Below, one piece after another: positions 37,299-46,989 of a DNA stretch of 64,000 bases (positions are counted from its first letter, which is position 1; every line of letters begins with the position of its first letter). The notes beneath the pieces were generated by a model, which was not told where the DNA came from, ran no database searches, and saw nothing but the letters and a program-made list of their open reading frames with translations. The stretch comes from Thraustochytrium sp. TN22. Taxonomy: Eukaryota; Sar; Bigyra; Thraustochytrida; Thraustochytriidae. The position numbers and the translations under genes were made by a program. The stretch spans positions 1 through 64,000 of the forward strand of contig JABLUY010000031.1 in assembly GCA_013306675.1 (NCBI GenBank). Direction: 5' to 3'.

Positions 37299-38500
37299 CC
37301 TGGCTGCCGCACTTGCCGCTGCTGCTCGCGCTGCCGCTCCCGCCGCCGCTGGACCTGCTGCTGCTGCTGCCGCCGCCGCCTGCCGCCGCTGCCGCTCGCG
37401 ACCACGTCACGCGCGCCGTCGCCGCCGGCTACCTGGCTTCGGGTTGAGTTGAATGAACCCACGGCCGCCCGAGCGAGCCGTGGCCGCGCCGGCTCGCCGC
37501 GCCGCGCCGCGCCGCCGCGCGCGCCGCGCCGCGCCGCGCCGCGCCACGCCCCCGCGCCGCCCGCGCCCGCGCCCGCCCGCGCCGCCCGCGCCCGCCCGCA
37601 ACGGCGCGCGCCTCGATAGTATCTGCCGCCTGGCCGCTGGCCGCTCCGAGCCGCCGCCTCTGCTTCGCCACGCGGCGGCCACCTGGCAGCCGCTCGCGGC
37701 CTACTCTGCCTTGGTGCTGCCGCCGATGCTCGTCGTCTGCTCCTTGTCCAGCCCGCCTTGGAGCGCTTCCGTTGCTGTCGTTGTTGATTTTCGTAGTGGT
37801 GCTGGTGCTGGTGCTGGTGCTGGTATTTGGCGCTGCGGCGCCGCTGCTGCTGCTGCAGCTACTGTTGCTTGCTTGGTCGGTGTTTAACGATGTGCTCGAC
37901 TCGGACAGGGCGTTGCGCAAGTATTTAGGTCGAGGGATACACGGAGATCTTGCGTTGGTGCAACTTGGTGGTGGACAGTGACGTCCTGCGAAATCTGAGC
38001 CGAGGAACGTGCTCGTGCTCGTTTCGAGAATGAATGGGATCGCAATGTACGCTGCTTGAACCTGCTTCACTGCGCGGTGCTGGGCCCCGGCCTCGAACGA
38101 GACTGCGTCCTCCTACGGACGGTGCTGTCAGACACCTCCAAGGTCCAAGCAATCAAAGCCGCCTTTTCTGTTTCTGCGGCGCCGGGCCCGAGAGACGCCC
38201 GTGCCCAGCCCTCAAGTTGGCACAAGCGCGAACAGCCAGCAGTGACGACGCAATGACTGACTGCACTGGTGTGGCTCAGAGCCAAAGCGAAGCGTGTGGC
38301 TGGAGCAGCACTGCAGGCTGCAGCACTCCAGCAACAGAGCTGCTGTGGCAGCAGCGACAAGCAGCTAGCTGGTCCAGCAGGCAGGCAGCAAAAGATCAAC
38401 TGCAGCAGCGGCAAGAGCGGCGACGGCGGGAAGAGCAGCAGCGGCAGCGCCCGGGGAGCGGCGGCGCGGCGCGGTGCAGCGGCGCACGAAGCTAGCAGAA
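37299..38500. other. divergent intergenic region, AP-1 mu and EPSP synthase
   Basis: Promoters for two divergent genes. Holds ctgctgctgcc-type runs at about 37320-37385, ccgcg pentamers at about 37497-37550, a gtgctg run at 37798-37826, and cagcag-rich sequence at about 38325-38450 before the ATG. Frames on both strands are low complexity. No gene seen. Confidence 0.55.
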
Positions 38501-39880
38501 ATGGCGCCGGTGCTCATGGAGCCGCTGCCGAGGGCGCTGGATGCGATCTGGCGCGTGCCTGGGTCGAAGAGCATCACGAACAGGGCGCTCATCCTGGCGG
38601 CGCTGCGCGAGGGGACGACGGTGCTGCACGGGTGCCTGCACTCGGATGACACCAAGCACATGCGCAACGCGCTGACGGCGCTGGGCATCGAGGTGGAGGT
38701 GGACGGCACCACGTTGACGGTCAAGGGTGGCGTGGCGCGGCTCAAGGCGCCCGAGGAGGACATCTTCATCGGCAACTCCGGCACGAGTGTCCGGTTCCTG
38801 ACGGCGCTGGCCGCGCTCGTGCCCGGGCCCGTGACCTTTGTGGGCGACGAGTACATGAAGGTGCGGCCGCTGGGCGTGCTGGTGGAGGCGCTCCAGCAGC
38901 TGGGCGTCGAGGTGGACTGCCCGACTGGCTGCCCGCCGCTGACCGTCAAGGGTCAGGGCAAGCTGGCCGGCGGCAAGGTCACCATGAACGGCAACAAGTC
39001 GAGCCAGTACTTTAGTGCGCTCATGCTCATGGGCGGCCACGCGCAGGGCGACATGGAGATCCAGGTCGAGGGCACCCTGGTGTCGCTGCCCTATGTCAAG
39101 ATGACCATGAAGATGGTCGAGGACTTTGGCGGCAAGATCGAGCACCACGAGGACTCCAACTCCTTTACCGTGCACGCCGTGAAGGCGGGCGCCGCCGCCG
39201 ACACGCTCGAGTACGTTGTCGAGCCGGACGCCTCCACGGCCAGCTACCCGTTCGCGCTCGCTGCCGCGACGGGCTCCACCATTCGTGTGCCGGCCATCGA
39301 CGAGAAGTCCATTCAGGGCGACTACGGCTTCGTCAACGTGCTCGAAAAGATGGGCTGCAAGGTCTCCTCCGACAAGGAGGGCACCGTCGTGACTGGCCCG
39401 CCCAAGGGCGAGCTCACGGGCATCGACGTTGACATGCACCACATCTCCGACACCGTCATGTCGCTCGCCGCCATCGCGCCGCTCTGCTCCGGCCCGGTCA
39501 AGATCACTAACGTCGCCAACATTCGCATCAAGGAGACCGACCGCCTCATGGCCACCGTCAACGAGCTCAAGCGGTTAGGCCAGGACGTGGAGCACGGCGA
39601 CGACTGGCTCGCCATCACGCCCGGCAAGCCCGTGCAGCCTGCCTCCATCGACTGCTACGGCGACCATCGTATGGCCATGAGCTTCGCCATCCTTGGCAAG
39701 GCCATGCCGGGCGTCACCATCACCGACCCGGCTTGCACTGCCAAGACCTACCCCAACTTCTTCGAGGACCTCGACGCGCTCTGCGCCGAGGTCGACCCGG
39801 ATGAGGCCGACGCCTCGGTGCCGGAGCCCAAGCGTGCCAAGACGGACGACAAGGCGGACGATAAGTCGAACGACGAGTGA
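38501..39880 (+). CDS. aroA: 3-phosphoshikimate 1-carboxyvinyltransferase (EPSP synthase), monofunctional
   Basis: 459 aa from the ATG at 38501, in good context (gaaATGg). Signature blocks: VPGSKSITNRAL with Lys23, IGNSGTSVRFL, RPLGVLVEALQ, NKSSQYFSALML, PYVKMTMKMVEDFGG, HHISDTVMSLAAIAPL, IRIKETDRL with Glu345, and YGDHRMAMSFA. It joins shikimate-3-phosphate and PEP to make EPSP on the way to chorismate and aromatic amino acids. No transit peptide is evident. The free-standing form and the ISDTVM..AAIAP pattern look bacterial; many fungi and heterotrophic stramenopiles instead carry this activity inside a pentafunctional AROM protein. The C-terminal tail is Lys/Asp-rich and native in style. 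The product is chemically upstream of the tryptophan that the dioxygenase at 17.5 kb would degrade, but the genes are unlinked. Confidence 0.93.
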   Translation: MAPVLMEPLPRALDAIWRVPGSKSITNRALILAALREGTTVLHGCLHSDDTKHMRNALTALGIEVEVDGTTLTVKGGVARLKAPEEDIFIGNSGTSVRFLTALAALVPGPVTFVGDEYMKVRPLGVLVEALQQLGVEVDCPTGCPPLTVKGQGKLAGGKVTMNGNKSSQYFSALMLMGGHAQGDMEIQVEGTLVSLPYVKMTMKMVEDFGGKIEHHEDSNSFTVHAVKAGAAADTLEYVVEPDASTASYPFALAAATGSTIRVPAIDEKSIQGDYGFVNVLEKMGCKVSSDKEGTVVTGPPKGELTGIDVDMHHISDTVMSLAAIAPLCSGPVKITNVANIRIKETDRLMATVNELKRLGQDVEHGDDWLAITPGKPVQPASIDCYGDHRMAMSFAILGKAMPGVTITDPACTAKTYPNFFEDLDALCAEVDPDEADASVPEPKRAKTDDKADDKSNDE

Positions 39881-40363
39881 ACTTGAATCAACCAGAATTG
39901 CGAGCGAGACCGAGACCTGCTTCGAGGCAGGGACCTGATGAGACCGTGATCGAGACCGCGACCGAGACCCGAGACCGAGACCAAGGATTTGCAGCCAATC
40001 AGTCAAATGCTTGGAGCGCTCTTTTTGCATTCATCCGCTTGAAAAGCTAGCTCTTGTGCTGACAGACAACTCGTTGGGCTGCTCGCTGCATCGCGGTTCT
40101 CTCTGCCTCTGCAGTGCCCGCGCTGACATGTGAGGTCACAGTCACCGGCAAGCAAGCAACCTAACGGCGAGCAATCCAACAAAGCAAGCGTCTTGGCTTG
40201 GCCAGACCTCGTCCAGGAGCGCGGCAGGAGCGCGGCAGGAGCGCGGCAGGAGCGCAGCAGGAGCGCGCGCGCGCGCGCGCGCTCGCCTGGGCGCGGCCGC
40301 AGACCTCCGCCAGCGTCCTCGGGCGACCTACGTAGTAGAGACCGCGAGGCGAGGAACGCGAGC
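39881..40363. other. intergenic, EPSP synthase to BRCT gene
   Basis: gagacc/cgagac hexamer-like repeats at about 39905-39984, then gcggcaggagc units (about 40216-40262) and a gcgcgc run near 40266-40280. No gene seen; the next gene's frame is open here without a convincing protein. Confidence 0.55.
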
Positions 40364-42496
40364 ATGTCGGCGCGCGTGAGCCGGCGCAGGGCGTCGGGCG
40401 CCAGCAGGACCGTGCTGGGCTGCACCAGGGACGTCGCCGAGACGCTTAACGGCGTGGCAACGAGCCTGCCTGGCTCGCATGTCGTGGGCGAGGGTAACCT
40501 CGGCGTAGACCGCAACGTGGCAACTTGCGACGCCTTCGTGCTCCAGTCGGGCGACCAGGACGATGCCGCCCCGCTCGACGCCGCCGCCGTGCACACGCTG
40601 CTCAGGGGCAAGCCGGTCGTCACGCTGGATTGGGTGATGAAGTCCGCCGAGGCTGGCCGCTGGCTGCTGGACCCAACGGACGACGCCGCCACCTTGGACG
40701 CGTGCGCGGTCTTCTCCAGCGAGACGCGCGAGCGCGTGGCGCGCGCAGACGCGCTCAAGGGTCTGCGCGTCGGCGCGAGCGGCAACCTGCCCAGTAAGGC
40801 GCGTGCCGCCGTCCAGGCGATTGCCAAGGCTGCCGGCGCCGAATACGAGGGCGACGACCAGGAGAATGTAGACGTCCTGGTGCGCGACCAAGATGCCAAG
40901 AGCGTCGACGGCAAGGACGGCAAGGGCGCCTCCGAAAGCGGCGGCCGTACGCAGTGCGTCGACCTTCAGGTGCTGCTGCGCTGGGTGCTGGACGGCGAGC
41001 GCCCCGCGGTCCCCGCCCAGACGGTTCGGCCCGGCCGTGCCTCGCTTGGCCGCAAGTCCAAGGCGACCGTGCTCACGCCCAGCAAGGGCTCAACGCCCAG
41101 CAAGGCCGCCACGAGCGGCACGCCGGGCGCCGCTGAGGCCAGGGAGGTGGCCGAGGCCCCGACCCCGGCGCCGCCCCGGTCGGCGCCCAAGACCGGGCCC
41201 CGATCGGCCGGCAAGCCCGGGCCGCGGTCGGCCGACAAGCCCGGACCGCGATCGGCCGCCAAGTCGAGCACGCCCAAGTCGACTGCTCCCAAGGCTGCGT
41301 CGGCGTCCAAGGCCCGGTCCAAGCCCGAGCCCAACGTCGTGCTGGCGGCCTCTGGCATGCCGGACCAGGAGCGCGACGTGCTGCTGGGCGGGCTCGCGGC
41401 CCTGCCTGGCGCCGAGGTGATCAAGCCCTCGGATGCGTTTGCCGACTGCGCCACACACGTCATTGTGCCCACGCTGGAATCCCCCCTGCGCACCGTCAAG
41501 GTGGTCAACGCCATCGCGCGCGGCGCCTGGGTGGTGCGCGCGAGCTGGCTCTACGCCTCCATTGAAAAGGCCGCGCTCGAGGACGAGCACGAGCACGAGG
41601 CCGTGGACACCTTCCCGGGTTGCCGCATCACGCGCGAGCTCGCCCACAAGGGCGAGCTTGCCATGGCGCTGCTCTCCGGCGTCAAGGTCCTCGTGGACGG
41701 CGCGCGCAAGCCGCCTGCCGCCGTGCTCACGCACCTCTTGCGTCAGTGCAACGCGAGTCTCGTCACGGACGAGGCTGGCGCCGACGTGGTCGTGTGCGGC
41801 GCCAAGGCCTTTGAGAGGCGCCACAAGTCCAAGCAGACCAACATTGTGCGCGAGCGCTGGGTCTTCGATTCGCTGCAGAACGGCCACTTTATCATGCCTA
41901 CAGTGGCCGACAGTGCCGCACAGGATCAAGAGCAGGCCGAGGCGGAGGCGGAGGAGGAGGAGGAGGAGGAGGAGTTGAAGACCGCGACCAGGGCCAGGAC
42001 CAAGGTCGCGCCCAAGGCCAAGGCCAAATCCACGGCCAAACCCAAAGCCAAGGCCAAGACCACAAGCGCGCCCGAGGCCAAGACCAAGACAACGCCCAAA
42101 CCTAAGCCCAAGCCCAAGGCCAAGAAAACGCAAACGACCCAAACGAAAAAGACCGCAGGAAACACGTCGGACCAGGATGAGGTCTCTGACGACAACGCCG
42201 CCTCCGATTCGGCGCAGAGCAAGAGCAAGGAGACTGTAGTATCGCCAGCACAGGCGCCCAAGCGGCAGCTCACCAGCATTGACGACGTCATGAGCGCCTC
42301 TTCGACGCCGCCCAAAAAGGCGCGGCCCGCCAAGCCCGCGGCCGCTGCCGCCGCCGCCAAGACCACCTCGGCTCGCCGCAAGGCAGAGCAGCCCAAGCCG
42401 CGCTCGGCGCGCTCGGCCCTCTACGAGGTGAGCGAGTCTGACTCGGACGACTCCTTCGCCGACGACGATGACGCCGCCGGCTCCCCTGACATTTGA
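40364..42496 (+). CDS. multi-BRCT nuclear protein with Lys-rich tail
   Basis: 710 aa from the ATG at 40364. Four BRCT-like modules: about 15-105 (core VVTLDWVMKSAEAGRWLL), about 125-205 (VLLRWVLDGERPAVP), 323-395 (ATHVIV...GAWVVRASWLYASIE) and about 430-515 (ADVVVCGAKAF...IVRERWVFDSLQNG). Between the pairs lies a Pro/Ala/Lys linker with repeated GPRSA(G/D/A)KP units (about 275-300). After about 520 comes an acidic run and a long Lys/Ala/Thr/Pro-rich basic tail with AKAK and KPK repeats, then an acidic end. BRCT pairs bind phosphoserine peptides at DNA damage sites, as in PTIP, MDC1 or TopBP1. Which of these it resembles most I cannot say. BRCT 3-4 are the clearest; BRCT 2 is the least certain. 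Confidence 0.78.
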   Translation: MSARVSRRRASGASRTVLGCTRDVAETLNGVATSLPGSHVVGEGNLGVDRNVATCDAFVLQSGDQDDAAPLDAAAVHTLLRGKPVVTLDWVMKSAEAGRWLLDPTDDAATLDACAVFSSETRERVARADALKGLRVGASGNLPSKARAAVQAIAKAAGAEYEGDDQENVDVLVRDQDAKSVDGKDGKGASESGGRTQCVDLQVLLRWVLDGERPAVPAQTVRPGRASLGRKSKATVLTPSKGSTPSKAATSGTPGAAEAREVAEAPTPAPPRSAPKTGPRSAGKPGPRSADKPGPRSAAKSSTPKSTAPKAASASKARSKPEPNVVLAASGMPDQERDVLLGGLAALPGAEVIKPSDAFADCATHVIVPTLESPLRTVKVVNAIARGAWVVRASWLYASIEKAALEDEHEHEAVDTFPGCRITRELAHKGELAMALLSGVKVLVDGARKPPAAVLTHLLRQCNASLVTDEAGADVVVCGAKAFERRHKSKQTNIVRERWVFDSLQNGHFIMPTVADSAAQDQEQAEAEAEEEEEEEELKTATRARTKVAPKAKAKSTAKPKAKAKTTSAPEAKTKTTPKPKPKPKAKKTQTTQTKKTAGNTSDQDEVSDDNAASDSAQSKSKETVVSPAQAPKRQLTSIDDVMSASSTPPKKARPAKPAAAAAAAKTTSARRKAEQPKPRSARSALYEVSESDSDDSFADDDDAAGSPDI

Positions 42497-43867
42497 CCTC
42501 GCAGACTTTTCGAGACGGGCCTGTGATGCTTGCTGCCTTTGAGATGTTCCTGTTCCCGCCATCCAGCTTGCGACACGCGCGTAGGCCAGGCCGGCCTGTG
42601 CGCTCGCGCAGGCGAGGCGACGGGAGGCGCCGCGCCGCCGACCCAGGCCGCCCTCGCATAACTTTTACTAAAGTTTGTCCTCATCGAGTCGCGAATCGAT
42701 GAATCGACGGTGATGCGCATTTCTTCGCAGCTGAGGGGCGAATCTTCAATCTTCCCGGACAGTGGTGGTAGCGGCCGCGGCGCGCTGCAGGGAAGGAAGT
42801 CAGGGGCGACCACGGACTGCCAACTTCAAGTTGCAGTGCAGTGGCCGCAGTGCAGTGCTGCCAGCGGCAGTGAAGCGCGGCGCGCTCAAGTTGGAGCTGG
42901 GAGGCGGCTGAACGAGGCGCGTGCGAGCGGAGCGGCGCCGCTAGCCTTGTGCCGCCTGCTGGGCCTTGCTGTGTCCGCCTCGACAGTGTAGAGCTTAGAA
43001 GACTGGCACGCCTCGCGCCCCTAAAAGGCTTGCCTTTGAAGAAAACAAAGGCGCGGCGGCGGCAGCAGCCAGCCGCGGCACCGCGAAGACCGCGAGCGGC
43101 GGCGACCACGGCGGTGCTGCGGCCCGGCGACCAGGTCGCGTCCCTCCAAGTTTCGCACCTCGCTCGTCCTTGTCGTCACGCCCGCGCAGGAGCTGTCGGC
43201 CGGCCGGCCGCTCTTCACAGGCTGTACGAGCGTCGGCACTGGCAACCTCCTCCTCGTCGTCGTCGTCGTCGCTGTCGAGGCCGGCGCCGGCGGGGCCTCG
43301 CCGCCGCCGCCACCTGCGCCGCAGCCAGCCGTCCGGCCAGGACCGCCCTCGCGCGGCGGCAGCTCGTTCGCCTCGCCGCGCCGCGCCGCGCCGCCGTGCC
43401 GCGCCGCCGCCGCGCCGCCGGGCCAGGCCGCGCGGCGCCATCAGTTCTCTGCCTCAGGCTGCCTCGGCTCGCCTCGCCTCGTGAGCCGCACGATCTTTCG
43501 AACGCGCCCGCCCCGCGCGCCTCCGGCGGCCCCGGTCGAGCGGCGCCGCGCCGCCGGGCGAGAGGTACCGCGCGCGCGGGCAGCGCGGAAGGCAGAGCGC
43601 GCGGAGCGGGCGGGCCCGGCGCCGCGGCTCGCGCGGAGCGGCGCGGCGGCGGGCGGCGCGGGCGCAGGCGGGCGGGCAGGCGCGGCGGCGCGCGCGATCG
43701 CGAGCCTGCACGTGCGCGCGTGTGCGCGAGGCGAGGCGCGCGGGCGCGCGAGCGCGCGAGCGCGCGAGGCGAGGCGCGGCAGGATGCGGTCGCGCGGCGC
43801 GGCGGCGCGCGAGGAGGTGGCGGTGCGCGCGGCGGCGGCGGCGCCGCCGCGAGGCGGGCGCGCGACG
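42497..43867. other. intergenic, BRCT to first RING gene
   Basis: 1.4 kb. A 13-nt palindrome caacttcaagttg at 42821-42833 is followed by gcagtgcagtgg words. A cgtcgtcgtcgtc run occurs at about 43256-43272. From 43500 on the sequence is extremely GC-rich, leader-like and open in most frames. No gene supported. Confidence 0.55.
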
Positions 43868-45823
43868 ATGGCAGGCCTCGGCGAGGGCGAGCGCGAGGAG
43901 CGCGAGCGCGTGCAGCGGCGAGGGCTCGCGGAGCGCGGCGCGGAGGCGCAGGAGGAGGAGGAGGAGGAGGAGGAGAGGGGCGGGGAGCGCGAGGAGGGCA
44001 GGCGCGGCGCGCAGAGGGACGAGGACGAGGACGCGGCGTCAGCGGCCTCGTCGAGCGGGGCGGCGTCCACGACGCGAGGGGCGAGGGTCAGGGCCACGCT
44101 GCTCGGGTCGGCGAGGAGGGCGCGCGAGCTGAGCAGCCGCACGCTGCCCGCCATGCCGCAGCGGCGCGGCAGCAAGATGACGGACGGGACGCGGACCTCG
44201 GAGGACCAAATGATGTTCGAGGTGGACGCGCGGCACCAGGCGCGGCGCGGCAGCAACGCGAGCAGCACCGGGTCGCTGCCCGCGCCGGTGCGGGCCGCGG
44301 GCTCCGACGCGCAGCGCCGCTCGCGCATGCTGCTCCCCGGCTGGCGCAGCCTGTCGTTGTCGAACCGCTCGCTGGCCTCGGCAGGCTCCCCCTCGTCCGA
44401 GGGCGATCGCTACCGGCACGAAGAGTGCGTGCTGTGCAACTTTGAGGTGCAGGACGCCGCGCTGGGCCCGTGCGGCCACGTGTACTGCCGGCACTGCGCA
44501 TGGGACCGCCTCGTGGTGGGGCCGCCCACGTGTCCGGTGTGCAGCGAGGCGCTGACCAGGTTCAACATCACGCACGTGGCGCAGCACTGCGCGCTCGAGC
44601 CGCATCCCCACACGGGCATCTTCAACAGCGTCTTCGTGGAGTTCGGCCGTCTCGGCTTCAAGAGCTTCCACTTCCGCGAGAACGAGAGCTTCATCAGCTA
44701 CGACGCCAAGGACGGGCCCGAGGAGTGGAAGACCTTCGACGACGGCACGCCCGCGCCGCGCCGCAAGCTGTTCGACACTTTCAGCTACGACGCGCCGCAT
44801 CGCGTCTTCCACGGCACCATCGTCTGGTCCCCCAAGACCTGGGCCGGCGGCATCGCCAAGATCACCTACGAGCTCGAGTTCGACGAGGCCTTCTCCCAGA
44901 TCAGCGACGGCACCGCGGTCGCCTTCAAGGCCGACGGCACCGTGCACGGCGTCTCGCGTTTCGGCACGCAGGCCAAGTACCGCCGTATGGAGCGCAGCAT
45001 CTACGGCACCGACTCCATCTACCTGTGGGACTCGACGCGCCCGCTGCTCGAGGCCAAGACCCGCGGCTGGTCGCCCTACCAGGGCGTGCTGCGCTTCTCG
45101 CGCTGGGTCGCCAAGCAGACCATGGGCATCCCCAACTGGATGTTCCAGGAGATCATGTCTGACAACGTCGGCCTCTATGGCGTCGGCTCGCTGCACTTTT
45201 CCCGCTCGGGCTCCTTCATCAACCTCTCCCGCGTCCAGGGCCGCGGCCTCCCGCCCTATGTGCCCTTTCGCTCCGAGAGCTTCAACGAGTCCACGCGCAC
45301 CTTTGACGGCGAGTTCGACTTTGACCCGGAGTGGTTTGCCGGCCCCGACGCGCGTAACCGCGACGAAGACGAGGACGAGGACGAGGATCGCCACAGCAAC
45401 GGCACGCCGCGCCGCCGCCACGCGCCGCTTGCCATGGAGGGCGTCGCACAGTGCCACTTCGTCTTCGACCGCGAGCTCGGCAACATCATCGCAGGCTATG
45501 CGCGCTTCTTTCGCCGCGTCCATCCTGCGCCGCGCTTCTCGCTCTCGCAGCGCAGGCAACAGCTGCAGCAGCAGCAACAGCAGCAACAGCGTTCCTCCAA
45601 GGGCGGCAGCCTGCGCCGCCTTCTTTGCGTGGGCTCCGCCTCCTCCCAGGCGGGGGAGGATGATTGCGCTGTCCAGCCCACCGCTACCCCGCGTCTCGAG
45701 CTCATGCGCAACATCGAGCTTGGCAAGGACATCGTTTTCCGCCTCAAGAACCCTTGGCAGTCCATCAACGACCGTGTCTATCGTCTGCCGCAGCGCGTCC
45801 TCGACGAGACCGACTCAATTTGA
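43868..45823 (+). CDS. RING-finger protein with novel duplicated C-terminal domain (paralogue 1)
   Basis: 651 aa from the ATG at 43868 (strong context); an earlier in-frame ATG at 43784 is possible. The N-terminal 180 residues are Glu/Arg/Ser-rich and disordered. A C3HC4 RING at about 186-230 reads CVLCNFEVQDAALGPCGHVY, CRHC, CPVC, so it is probably an E3 ubiquitin ligase. After it come two related modules of 120-150 residues that I cannot assign. The first (about 257-400) has FDDGTPAPRRKLF at 290-302, RVFHGTIVW and YELEFDEAFSQISDG. The second starts GVGSLHFSRSGSFINLSR at 438, then RTFDGEFDF, an acidic insert and FVFDRELGNIIAGY. A short Gln run lies near 565. A paralogue with the same order lies at 51.8 kb. 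RING firm; function of the modules unknown. Confidence 0.8.
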   Translation: MAGLGEGEREERERVQRRGLAERGAEAQEEEEEEEERGGEREEGRRGAQRDEDEDAASAASSSGAASTTRGARVRATLLGSARRARELSSRTLPAMPQRRGSKMTDGTRTSEDQMMFEVDARHQARRGSNASSTGSLPAPVRAAGSDAQRRSRMLLPGWRSLSLSNRSLASAGSPSSEGDRYRHEECVLCNFEVQDAALGPCGHVYCRHCAWDRLVVGPPTCPVCSEALTRFNITHVAQHCALEPHPHTGIFNSVFVEFGRLGFKSFHFRENESFISYDAKDGPEEWKTFDDGTPAPRRKLFDTFSYDAPHRVFHGTIVWSPKTWAGGIAKITYELEFDEAFSQISDGTAVAFKADGTVHGVSRFGTQAKYRRMERSIYGTDSIYLWDSTRPLLEAKTRGWSPYQGVLRFSRWVAKQTMGIPNWMFQEIMSDNVGLYGVGSLHFSRSGSFINLSRVQGRGLPPYVPFRSESFNESTRTFDGEFDFDPEWFAGPDARNRDEDEDEDEDRHSNGTPRRRHAPLAMEGVAQCHFVFDRELGNIIAGYARFFRRVHPAPRFSLSQRRQQLQQQQQQQQRSSKGGSLRRLLCVGSASSQAGEDDCAVQPTATPRLELMRNIELGKDIVFRLKNPWQSINDRVYRLPQRVLDETDSI

Positions 45824-46989
45824 GGCCGAGCTCTCCTCTGCTTTGCACTGACTTAACAGCGCTGACGTGCAGCATGTAGCACAGCAAGCACAGATGTGGC
45901 CTCTAGAGGTGCAGCATCGGTGCGTCTGCCGACATGCAGCCCATGCGCGCCAACATTTCACCCGCCGTCGCGGGCTTCGGCTCAAAGCCACCCACTTTGT
46001 CTTTTCTTCTGTCTTTTTTTCTGTCTTTTCTTTTTCCTGTGATTCCCTCGATCTCGCCCTCGACCTCGCTTGGTCTTTGTCCCTAAGGCTGCTACGGTGC
46101 TTGGTTGGCGCTTAGCCGCAAGCGCTCGCTAGCTAGACTAGCTGGAGTGTGCTCCCTCCAGAGCTGGAAGAAAGATGTTCTCGAGGCGCCCGGCCGCACG
46201 CACCTCTAGGTGCTAAGAGTCTGCTACGTTCACCCTAGCAAAGGCACCTGAAGAGGCAAGTGACCTCGTCAAGCTTCCAACCCGTGACCGTGACTCCGCG
46301 CGCCTGGCGCACATAGCAGCATAGCTGTCGTCGCTCCAGTCCTGCGCTGCCAATGATGAGAGAAGGCGTTCATCAAGGCGGCATCGCGCGCAGGATGCGC
46401 GCGCTGAGCCAGCGGTTGAGTGGCTAGGCATCTATCTGTACGGATGGGACTGCCGGGATCATTCATGCATGCGATTTGCCTCCAGACCAGAGGACTGAGG
46501 AACTCCCACGGGCAATGAACAAGCAGCACGACCAGTGATTCTGCAGACCGTCCCAACCATCCAAGTTTGAGTGCTTGCTTTGGCGAGCGAGTGTGACATA
46601 CCTCGGAGCTTCCACGCCTGCGTCGAAGCCGGAAATACAGGGCTGCCGTACGCGGCGGCGTTCTTCATCTCACCTACGCGCCGCGCAACGTCCGGTGCAG
46701 TGGCTCCAGATGCTAAGAGTTGCCTAGTCCAGCGTATGCCAAGGAAAAGATCGTCCCTTTGCCGCAGTCTCGGACGGGACAGCTCCGGCTTGAGGGGCCA
46801 TTGAGGGCGGCGATGAGCGATCGTGGCTGGACGAGCTCGTGTGGTTGACGGGGCGCCTGTGGTTGATGGGGCGCTTGTGGCCGGGTCGCCAAGCCGAGAG
46901 CGAATTCGGAGCAGACCCGCAACCTGAACGAGCACCGAAACAAGGAGCCGAGGAACTGAGATTGCCTTCGCCGCAGCAAGACAGAGAAA
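45824..46989. other. intergenic, RING 1 to ZIP 1
   Basis: Less GC-rich. Includes a T/C-rich stretch (cttttcttctgtcttttt) at about 46000-46035, a gctagctagactagctgg segment at 46123-46140, and short non-protein-like frames. Probable 3' end of RING 1 and promoter of ZIP 1. No gene seen. Confidence 0.55.

Noticed and set aside
41090-42562. 490-codon minus-strand frame opposite the BRCT gene
   Set aside because: Leu/Gly/Arg repeats are the reverse of the Lys-rich tail.
44039-45586. 515-codon minus-strand frame opposite RING 1
   Set aside because: Antisense shadow without a domain.
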